Assembly (NCBI GenBank): GCA_944326735.1
Contig: CALVFC010000077.1
Span: 1 to 6,987, forward strand
Origin: an uncultured Limosilactobacillus sp.
GTDB lineage: Bacteria; Bacillota; Bacilli; Lactobacillales; Lactobacillaceae
Reading direction: 5' to 3'
Length of the DNA stretch: 6,987 nt
Shown: positions 1 through 4,721 of the stretch, piece after piece
Position numbering within the stretch: position 1 is the stretch's first letter
Layout of the letters: every line of letters starts with the position of its first letter
Notes under the pieces: model-generated
What the model was told of the DNA's origin: nothing
Database searches by the model: none
The model's input: the letters and a program-made list of their open reading frames with translations, nothing else
Position numbers and translations under genes: made by a program

Positions 1-28
1 TAAACTGCTGTTTTCTTGCTGTCACCAT
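1..28 (-). CDS. Possible 5' end of a divergent gene, running off the left edge
   Basis: On the minus strand an ATG (bases 28-26) is followed by nine open codons reading MVTARKQQF up to the window edge. A GGAGAG ribosome binding site lies five or fewer bases upstream, at plus positions 32-37. Only this short stretch is visible, so no family can be named. Start plus Shine-Dalgarno spacing is the only evidence. The gene would be divergent from the RNA methyltransferase and would share the 29-190 spacer with it. Confidence 0.4.
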
Positions 29-94
29 TTACTCTCCGATGGCAGTGCCAATCTTGATACCATAAAGCAAACTTTGTAAAAAAGAACCACAAAA

Positions 95-115
95 CAAAAT
101 AATATTATTATTTTG
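95..115. repeat. Perfect 21-base AT-rich palindrome
   Basis: Arms of ten bases (CAAAATAATA and its exact reverse complement) flank a single central T at 105. The palindrome sits in the spacer between the possible leftward gene and the methyltransferase gene. It could be an operator for a dimeric regulator or a weak hairpin. It has no GC-rich stem, so it is a poor terminator. Confidence 0.55.
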
Positions 116-133
116 GTCAGAATTTAATAGATT

Positions 134-167
134 TTGACACACCAAGTCAATACAATAGCTATATATT
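134..167 (+). promoter_or_regulatory. Promoter-like segment for the RNA methyltransferase gene
   Basis: A consensus -35 hexamer TTGACA lies at 134-139. The downstream AT-rich stretch offers several imperfect -10 boxes: TAGCTA at 156-161 with 16-bp spacing, and TATATA/TATATT at 160-167 with 20-22 bp spacing. TTGAC at 134-138 also forms an inverted repeat with GTCAA at 146-150, so this may be an operator over the promoter. The -35 is clear; the -10 choice is uncertain. Confidence 0.45.
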
Positions 168-190
168 AGTACGAGTAAGGTTGAGTGAAT

Positions 191-1051
191 ATGCATAACT
201 TAATTTATCTGACAGACTTAACGGGTACCGACTTAGACCCCTACGTTCGCCTGAATGAAGCACAACTTTTTCATGCTTCCCAGCCAAGCCTATTTATTGC
301 AGAAAGCCCCAAAGTAATTGAACGGGCCTTACGAGCGGGCTATCAGCCAGCTTCTCTCCTGGTGGAAGATAAGGTGCTCCAACGTGATCTAGCTGATTTG
401 GAGCATGAAATGAAAATTAATAACACAACGGGCCTCGGGGACACACCAATTTATGTCATTAACAGTGCTCAGATTCGTCAACTTGCTGGTTATAATTTGT
501 TGCGCGGCGTGGTGGCGGCAATGTATCGGAAAGAGCGGCCGGACTTAACTAACTTTTTAACCCAAATAACGTCTCCTCATCCCCGCATCGCCGTCTTAGA
601 AAACGTGGTCAATCCAGCTAATGTTGGTGCAATCTTTCGTTCAGCAGCGGCACTAGGAATTGATGGAGTAGTAATCACGAGCGACTCAGCGGACCCCCTT
701 TATCGTCGTGCTTCGCGAGCGGCAATGGGAACGGTTTTCCAAGTGCCGTGGACTTATATCGATGCCAAGACTTGGCAATCTGGAGGAATCCAACTTTTGC
801 ATCAGTTCGGTTACCAAACCGCCGCGATGGCGCTCCGCCATAACACCGTTAGTATTGATGATCCTCAATTGGCTAAGGTGGCAAAACTCGCGATCATTTT
901 AGGCTCGGAAGGACCCGGTTTAAGAGAACAAACGATTGCCCAGAGTGATTTCACAATTAAAATCCCCATGGCGGCAGGAGTGGATTCCTTAAACGTTGCT
1001 GCAGCTTCGGCCTTAGCTTTCTGGGAGCTTAGTAAACGCAAGTCTAAGTAG
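191..1051 (+). CDS. SpoU/TrmH-family RNA 2'-O-ribose methyltransferase
   Basis: Cytoplasmic SAM-dependent enzyme predicted to methylate a ribose 2'-OH in rRNA or tRNA. Residues from about 10 to 110 form the N-terminal substrate-binding part, with the typical FIAESPKVIERAL segment near residue 38. The C-terminal half is the SPOUT (trefoil-knot) domain. Motif 1 is NVVNPANVGAIFRSAAALG (from residue 138), with the catalytic-type Asn and Arg. Motif 2 is ILGSEGPGL (about 236-244). Motif 3 is IPMAAGVDSLNVAAASALAF (from about 258). At 286 residues it is full length for the family. ATG 191 is preferred over the in-frame GTG at 185, because the AAGG at 177-180 is only four bases from the GTG. The exact target nucleotide cannot be read from sequence. 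The gene appears monocistronic: the next gene has its own promoter and leader. Confidence 0.93.
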   Translation: MHNLIYLTDLTGTDLDPYVRLNEAQLFHASQPSLFIAESPKVIERALRAGYQPASLLVEDKVLQRDLADLEHEMKINNTTGLGDTPIYVINSAQIRQLAGYNLLRGVVAAMYRKERPDLTNFLTQITSPHPRIAVLENVVNPANVGAIFRSAAALGIDGVVITSDSADPLYRRASRAAMGTVFQVPWTYIDAKTWQSGGIQLLHQFGYQTAAMALRHNTVSIDDPQLAKVAKLAIILGSEGPGLREQTIAQSDFTIKIPMAAGVDSLNVAAASALAFWELSKRKSK

Positions 1052-1098
1052 CATTTCCACGATAATATTAGTTAAATTAAAATATTCTAATTTTCCTA

Positions 1099-1127
1099 TT
1101 GCTATTTTATAATTTTACTGCTATGAT
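1099..1127 (+). promoter_or_regulatory. Promoter of the T-box leader and panE-like gene
   Basis: TTGCTA (1099-1104) and TATGAT (1122-1127) are separated by exactly 17 bases. The expected start near 1134 lies just before the structured T-box leader. The match is four of six at -35 and five of six at -10. No clear intrinsic terminator lies between the methyltransferase stop at 1051 and this promoter. Confidence 0.6.
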
Positions 1128-1160
1128 AATTGCAACATTTAAATCAGTTAACAAATGCAA

Positions 1161-1411
1161 GCATTAATGGATTAATGTTTTAGCCTTACCACAGAGAGTG
1201 TCAGTTAGTGAGATGGCATTAAGACTAAGACGGTAAAGATTATTGCTGAAGGCGATGCTTTTCGAGGCATCATGGGAGCACCCAATATCGTGCAGCGTAT
1301 CGTTATTAATTTAACCGTACGTAGTGAGAGGTCAATTGTAAAGTTGGCTTGAATTAAGGTGGTACCACGCTAAACGTCCTTTGCTCGATTAAGAGCAGGG
1401 GATGTTTTTTT
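1161..1411 (+). promoter_or_regulatory. T-box riboswitch leader (tRNA-sensing antiterminator)
   Basis: The hallmark T-box (AATTAAGGTGGTACCACG) lies at 1352-1369, and UGGU at 1360-1363 would pair with the tRNA ACCA end. In the antiterminator, AAGG 1356-1359 pairs with CCTT 1378-1381 and ACG 1367-1369 with CGT 1375-1377. It shares bases with the terminator at 1375-1411, so the two are mutually exclusive. Upstream, Stem I shows a basal pairing of 1161-1168 with 1239-1246 (one mismatch), the AGAGAG distal bulge at 1193-1198, and a distal stem of 1198-1202 with 1215-1219 around an AGTTAGTGAGAT loop. A 7-bp hairpin with a UUCG loop follows at 1254-1271. Uncharged cognate tRNA should switch on the downstream gene. 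UGGU implies a tRNA with A at the discriminator position. I could not fix the specifier codon. CTA (Leu) at 1225-1227 is one candidate; the ATT triplets near 1239-1244 are a weaker one. Confidence 0.93.
1375..1411 (+). terminator. Regulatory intrinsic terminator of the T-box leader
   Basis: Twelve continuous base pairs (1375-1386 with 1393-1404, including G-U pairs) enclose a GATTAA loop and are followed by seven T residues at 1405-1411. The 5' arm overlaps the antiterminator strand CGTCCTT, which is how tRNA binding prevents termination. Confidence 0.95.
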
Positions 1412-1444
1412 GTTAGCTAGAAAAGAATTAGGAGCGTGTTAATT

Positions 1445-2416
1445 ATGAAATATGGGATTATTGGTGCAGGTGCAATGGGATACCGTTATGGGGTCATGCT
1501 GCAAGAAAATGCTGGTGTTCAGGTTGACTTTATTGATACTTGGGAGCCTAATGTTGAAAAAGTTCGCGAACAAGGTGGGGTTTCAGTGGCCCGTGATCAC
1601 CAGAACCGGCATATTGTTCCCATTAATATTTATTACCCTGAAGAATACCAGGGACATCCAGACGTGTGGATTATTTTCAAGAAGCAAATGCAACTGAAAG
1701 ACGAACTGGCCCGTGATAGCAAGGCAGGACTCTTTCATGATGATCAATATGTCTTTTCAGCAATGAATGGAATGGGGCATTTTGAAAAAATCAACCAGTA
1801 CTTCCCTAAAGACAAGATTATTTGTGGGACAGCGATGATCGCAACGCGCCTTGATGAACCAGCTAACGTTGACTTTATGGGCGCGGCCAACTCTGAAGTA
1901 ATGCACATGGCCCGGTATAACAATGAGAAGCCAGACGAAATCACGCAAGCAGTGTTTGATGACTTTCAAGCCGCTAAGCTTGGCCCGGTCTTTGCTGACG
2001 ATTGGCAGGGGATGTGCATGTCTAAGGTTGTCTTTAATGCGGTTTGCAATACCCTGTGTACAATGTTCAAAATACAAATGGGGCAGTTTATAGAATATCC
2101 GGGTGTTCCAGCGATGGCTCGCAAACTCTTTGATGAGGCGTTTGATGCTTGTGAACGCGCTGGCATTTATCTTATTGAAACTCGGGATGAAGAGGTTGCT
2201 TCGGTTACCACGATTGGTAAGGCCTACAAGTACCACTACCCATCAATGTATCAGGACTTTTCCAAGGGTCGCCCAACTGAAGTGGATTACATTAATGGTT
2301 ACATCGCCAAACTAGGTCGTGAACATGATTATGTTTGTCGTACCCATGAATTCCTGGTCCATGAAGTTCATATGGCTGAACTGATGCGCAAGTATCATGA
2401 ACCAGCGGGTAAGTAA
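1445..2416 (+). CDS. panE: Ketopantoate reductase-family (PanE/ApbA) 2-oxoacid reductase
   Basis: NADPH-dependent cytoplasmic reductase. The family reaction is 2-dehydropantoate to pantoate, in pantothenate/CoA synthesis. The N-terminus is a Rossmann fold with GAGAMG at residues 7-12. Conserved active-site positions are present: Asn108 in SAMNGMG, the catalytic Lys194 in MSKVVFN, Ser267 in HYPSMYQD and Glu279 in PTEVDYING. The 323-residue length is normal to slightly long for the family. ATG 1445 is chosen over the in-frame GTG 1436 because AGGAG at 1430-1434 sits ten bases from the ATG and one base from the GTG. The gene stands alone between its T-box leader and a strong 3' hairpin. Control by a tRNA sensor points to an amino-acid-linked role. 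In Lactococcus lactis a PanE homologue is known to reduce branched-chain 2-oxoacids to D-2-hydroxyacids. That function is an open alternative here, so the symbol marks the family, not a proven substrate. Confidence 0.88.
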   Translation: MKYGIIGAGAMGYRYGVMLQENAGVQVDFIDTWEPNVEKVREQGGVSVARDHQNRHIVPINIYYPEEYQGHPDVWIIFKKQMQLKDELARDSKAGLFHDDQYVFSAMNGMGHFEKINQYFPKDKIICGTAMIATRLDEPANVDFMGAANSEVMHMARYNNEKPDEITQAVFDDFQAAKLGPVFADDWQGMCMSKVVFNAVCNTLCTMFKIQMGQFIEYPGVPAMARKLFDEAFDACERAGIYLIETRDEEVASVTTIGKAYKYHYPSMYQDFSKGRPTEVDYINGYIAKLGREHDYVCRTHEFLVHEVHMAELMRKYHEPAGK

Positions 2417-2464
2417 TAAACACTGATCGACTGTCGGGGGAGAATCTAAAACATTTGGTTAGAA

Positions 2465-2502
2465 AAAGCATGTCCGTGGTAATGTTGCTGCGGGCATGCT
2501 TT
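2465..2502 (+). terminator. Hairpin terminator-like structure after panE
   Basis: A perfect 12-bp stem (2465-2476 with 2491-2502, one G-U pair) encloses a 14-base loop about 50 bases past the panE stop. The T-tract is short and interrupted (TTT GC TGG TTT), so termination may be partial. AGAAA before and TTTCT after the stem could extend it. Confidence 0.65.
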
Positions 2503-2542
2503 GCTGGTTTCTGGTGTGGTTAAGGTTCAGCCTTGTTCATGT

Positions 2543-2629
2543 AAGATATAAAAAGATATAAAATTTGATTCAAGATATAAAAAGATATAAAATATTGATA
2601 AAGATATAAAATGGTATAAAAACTAGTGA
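2543..2629 (+). repeat. Array of six AAGATATAAA-type decamers in three 29-bp units
   Basis: Copies begin at 2543, 2553, 2572, 2582, 2601 and 2611. The first five read AAGATATAAAA exactly; the sixth (ATGGTATAAAA) has two changes. Spacing alternates 10, 19, 10, 19, 10 bp, so the array is three units of 29 bp: 2543-2571, 2572-2600 and 2601-2629. Each unit has two decamers one helical turn apart plus a 9-bp spacer, two of which contain TTGAT. It ends seven bases before the ATPase start and overlaps the likely promoter. It resembles iterons or a multi-copy operator. The natural candidate ligand is the downstream winged-helix ATPase (inference). Confidence 0.93.
2565..2593 (+). promoter_or_regulatory. 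Candidate promoter of the ATPase gene, embedded in the repeat array
   Basis: TTGATT at 2565-2570 and TAAAAT at 2588-2593 are 17 bases apart. A second -35-like TTGATA lies at 2595-2600, with TATAAA at 2615-2620 only 14 bases further. Because the decamers themselves contain TATAAA, every unit offers a -10-like box. Any protein bound to the array would compete with RNA polymerase. Confidence 0.45.
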
Positions 2630-2636
2630 AGGAAAA

Positions 2637-3740
2637 GTGATCGTATTGAACAATCCATTTAACCCCAGCTTTGGAATTCAACCAACTGTTTTGCTAAACC
2701 GTGACGAGTTAATTAACCAGCTAACGACCGATATTAAAGCGTTGAACACCCCTTACCGAACAACGTTGATATATGGGACACGGGGAGTCGGTAAAACCGT
2801 CTTTATGAACGAAGTTGGTCAACGAATTTCAAAGGATCCAGATTGGCAAGCACTTCACTTGATCATTGGTGATAATATGGTTGGTCGGCTAGCTGACCTA
2901 CTTTATCAAAAGGCTACTACCCCCCTACAAAAGTTACTTGAACAAATATCTGGGGTAGAGTTCTCTGTGGCTGGGATAACGTTTAAGGCTTCTAATGCTC
3001 GCCCGACAACGACCAACTACCAAGTTATCCTTGAAAAAATGTTGATGATCATGAAAAGTCATCATCAATGTGTCCTAGTGATGATTGATGAAGCTCAAGA
3101 TGTTCCCGGAATGGTGGAATTAGCTTCTGTTTACCAAGTTTTGATTAGTCAGGGCTTACCAATTTCTATTATCATGACTGGGTTGCCGAAGAATGTTCAA
3201 GAATTACAAAATAATCATGTTCTAACGTTTTTATTGCGCAGTGGGCGAGTTAATCTATCTCCGCTGAACTTTTATGACATCCGCGCGCAGTATCAACGGG
3301 TTTTTAGTCAACGTGATGCTGATGTATCTCCCGTGGTTATTCGTCGGGCAGCTCAACTAGCAGATGGCTATGCTTATGCTTTTCAATTAATGGGTTATCT
3401 TTTGTGGCGGAGTAACGATCATCCGATCACAGAGGAAACCATTAAGAATATTCTGCCTGAATATCAGGCTCAGTTAAGTCGTAATGCCTACGCTAAAATG
3501 TTTGAAGAATTATCACCGGTTGACCAACGCTTTGTAGTGGCAGTGGCTAAATCACCAGAATACCCCGTGTCCGCTAAATATTTAGGCAAAGTGCTCAAAC
3601 AGAAGCCTGGTTACATTGGTGTTTACCGCCGGCGCCTAATTGATAGTCAGATCATTACTTCTGCCGGGTACGGTCAAGTCAAATTTGCGTTACCCCTATT
3701 TCGGGAGTTTGTCCGCGATGATGGGCAATATTTAATTTAA
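2637..3740 (+). CDS. P-loop (AAA-type) ATPase with C-terminal winged-helix-like domain
   Basis: The 367-residue protein begins with an NPFNPSFG...NRDEL segment, typical of stand-alone ATPases that open with a short lead into the nucleotide-binding domain. Walker A is GTRGVGKT (47-54), Walker B is VLVMIDEAQD (146-155), and a sensor-1-like IIMTGLP follows at about 178-184. From about 296 a winged-helix-like region runs to the end, with a basic YRRRLIDSQII recognition-type stretch. The order ATPase then winged helix resembles ATPase_2/Orc1-Cdc6-like proteins, suggesting ATP-controlled DNA binding. There is no signal peptide or membrane segment. Start choice is uncertain: GTG 2637 lies only three bases from AAGGA (2629-2633) and TTG 2646 lies twelve bases away. 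Homologues that begin right before NPF would favour TTG. Cellular role unknown; the repeat array directly upstream is the main clue. Confidence 0.85.
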   Translation: MIVLNNPFNPSFGIQPTVLLNRDELINQLTTDIKALNTPYRTTLIYGTRGVGKTVFMNEVGQRISKDPDWQALHLIIGDNMVGRLADLLYQKATTPLQKLLEQISGVEFSVAGITFKASNARPTTTNYQVILEKMLMIMKSHHQCVLVMIDEAQDVPGMVELASVYQVLISQGLPISIIMTGLPKNVQELQNNHVLTFLLRSGRVNLSPLNFYDIRAQYQRVFSQRDADVSPVVIRRAAQLADGYAYAFQLMGYLLWRSNDHPITEETIKNILPEYQAQLSRNAYAKMFEELSPVDQRFVVAVAKSPEYPVSAKYLGKVLKQKPGYIGVYRRRLIDSQIITSAGYGQVKFALPLFREFVRDDGQYLI

Positions 3741-3745
3741 ACCAT

Positions 3746-3785
3746 AATAACCTCGGATCCAGTTTGCGCTGAATACGAGGTTATT
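3746..3785. terminator. Bidirectional hairpin between convergent ATPase and fic genes
   Basis: Perfect 10-bp arms AATAACCTCG (3746-3755) and CGAGGTTATT (3776-3785) surround a 20-base loop. The structure sits five bases after the ATPase stop and nine bases past the fic stop, in the right place to end both transcripts. The flanking T-runs are short on each strand. Confidence 0.75.
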
Positions 3786-3794
3786 TTAGTTAGA

Positions 3795-4541
3795 TCAATT
3801 TAACGTATCGCGGATCTCCGTTTCACTTGGTTGCCAACCTTCGTAAAGGTTAAACAGTACGCTATCCCGGGCAATTCGGTACGCTTCCTGATTGGCAAAG
3901 TGCTCACCACAGATAGTTTGCTGGCGATCGTCAAACGGAGATTCTTGGTCATAATCATGAACAGCATCGTTTGAATTAACCAGTTGCACTTGTTCCGCCA
4001 TTTGCTGATAGTCAGCGGCGTTCAATGCCACGATGAGTTTCATCTGGTGACGGGGAAAGTGGAGGTATTGATGGTGTTGCTGGGCAATCAACTGGAGAAA
4101 TGTTTTCGTAGACCGGCCATTACCTTCGCGGAAAGGATGAAGGGTATTAACGTTGTCTAATAGTTTCATGTATTCATTGGCCGTGGGCAGCTGCTCACTT
4201 AGCATCGGTCTGAGCAACTCATTCTCAATATATTGCCAAGCCAGCGGAATTGTCGCTGCCGGCTGGGCAAAGAAGTCCATGTCACCGGTACGCTTATGCA
4301 GGTCATAATCCGTTCGTACCTGACCGGCCCAATCGTAAATGGACCCAAACAGCTTTTGGTGAACCAAGCAAAGGTCATCTAGTGAGCTAATGTGGGGCGC
4401 ATGGGTCAATATCAGTTGAATTTGCTGACAGACGGTTTGAAACTCAAGGGTAGCTAGCTGCTGGGCGTCATGAATTCCTAACTTATTCTTCAGACAACCG
4501 TTTGGATAACAAAAACGGCGGAAAAATTGATCGTTCTCCAT
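3795..4541 (-). CDS. fic: Fic-domain protein (putative AMPylator) with altered C-terminal inhibitory motif
   Basis: Fic enzymes usually transfer AMP from ATP to a hydroxyl on a target protein. The family start (YPNGCLKNKLGIHD, about residues 12-25) is present. The active-site loop HPFREGNGRS (135-144) has the catalytic His135, and RTGDMDFF (about 84-91) matches the target-docking flap. The motif normally ends GNGRxxR; here it is GNGRSTK, so the second Arg is Lys146. The C-terminus has FNLYEGWQPSE (230-240). This resembles the self-inhibitory (S/T)xxxE(G/N) helix of class III Fic or of VbhA antitoxins, but Phe230 stands where Ser/Thr is expected. No separate antitoxin gene is visible upstream. 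Three ATG codons are in tandem (4547, 4544, 4541). The third is best placed, seven bases from AAGAG. Length is 248 residues. The gene converges on the ATPase gene and is probably cytoplasmic. Confidence 0.9.
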   Translation of the reverse strand: MENDQFFRRFCYPNGCLKNKLGIHDAQQLATLEFQTVCQQIQLILTHAPHISSLDDLCLVHQKLFGSIYDWAGQVRTDYDLHKRTGDMDFFAQPAATIPLAWQYIENELLRPMLSEQLPTANEYMKLLDNVNTLHPFREGNGRSTKTFLQLIAQQHHQYLHFPRHQMKLIVALNAADYQQMAEQVQLVNSNDAVHDYDQESPFDDRQQTICGEHFANQEAYRIARDSVLFNLYEGWQPSETEIRDTLN

Positions 4542-4573
4542 CATCATTCTCTTTTCTATTAAAGACCAAAATA

Positions 4574-4593
4574 GCCCTCATATAATTGAGGAC
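4574..4593 (-). promoter_or_regulatory. Inverted repeat in the fic leader
   Basis: Read on the minus strand, GTCCTCA and TGAGGGC flank an ATTATA loop, giving seven pairs with one G-U. It lies between the fic promoter and start codon, followed by TATTTT. It could be an operator for autoregulation or a weak attenuator. The function is not decided by the sequence. Confidence 0.45.
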
Positions 4594-4612
4594 CGCAACC
4601 TATTTTTCAGTT

Positions 4613-4705
4613 CTAATTATACCATTTTGCCGCGTCCCAATAGGCATCTAAGGCTTCCTTATCACCACCGATTGCGCTATGATATGCTGTGATATTGAAT
4701 AATTG
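4613..4705 (-). pseudogene. Possible C-terminal gene remnant upstream of fic
   Basis: A 30-codon open stretch on the minus strand has no start codon. It is bounded by TAA at 4708-4706 and ends in TAG at 4615-4613. It reads QLFNITAYHSAIGG then DKEALDAYWDAAKWYN, a composition more like a helical protein tail than random AT-rich DNA. I do not recognise the family, and it lacks a Fic inhibitory motif. A 30-codon opening can easily arise by chance, so this is tentative. Confidence 0.2.
4616..4624 (-). promoter_or_regulatory. Extended -10 promoter of fic
   Basis: The minus strand reads TGGTATAAT, a perfect -10 (TATAAT at 4621-4616) with the TGn extension. No good -35 is seen at 16-18 bp, which extended -10 promoters can tolerate. 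The expected transcript start near 4609 leaves a leader of about 65 bases. Confidence 0.55.
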
Positions 4706-4707
4706 TT

Positions 4708-4713
4708 AGGAGG
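4708..4713 (+). promoter_or_regulatory. Strong ribosome binding site that fixes an AUC start
   Basis: AGGAGG is followed by eight bases and then ATC at 4722. An in-frame TAG at 4707-4709 overlaps it and excludes any upstream start. The next in-frame ATG (4845) has no comparable site and would remove the kinase's first nucleotide-binding loop. Confidence 0.8.
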
Positions 4714-4721
4714 TTAGGACC

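Noticed and set aside
1248..1256. GAAGGCG as a glycine specifier of the T-box
   Set aside because: It lies outside the Stem I pairing I could draw. The UGGU of the T-box predicts a discriminator A, whereas bacterial tRNA-Gly normally has U.
1757..2236. 159-codon minus-strand frame inside panE
   Set aside because: It is antisense to a well-supported coding region, has no family motif, and is best explained as a shadow frame.
2522..2534. Small AAGG-TTCAG-CCTT hairpin upstream of the repeat array
   Set aside because: Only four pairs and no T-tract, so chance is sufficient. The stronger hairpin at 2465-2502 already explains termination.
2543..2629. CRISPR-like reading of the 29-bp periodic units
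   Set aside because: The units are contiguous tandem copies with no unique spacers of CRISPR size. They contain an inner 10-bp repeat, and no cas gene is present.
2543..3740. Plasmid iteron origin plus Rep gene
   Set aside because: The gene encodes a Walker-type ATPase, not a recognisable RepA/RepB initiator. I saw no DnaA box nearby, and the flanks are chromosomal metabolic genes. Only the resemblance is kept as a hypothesis.
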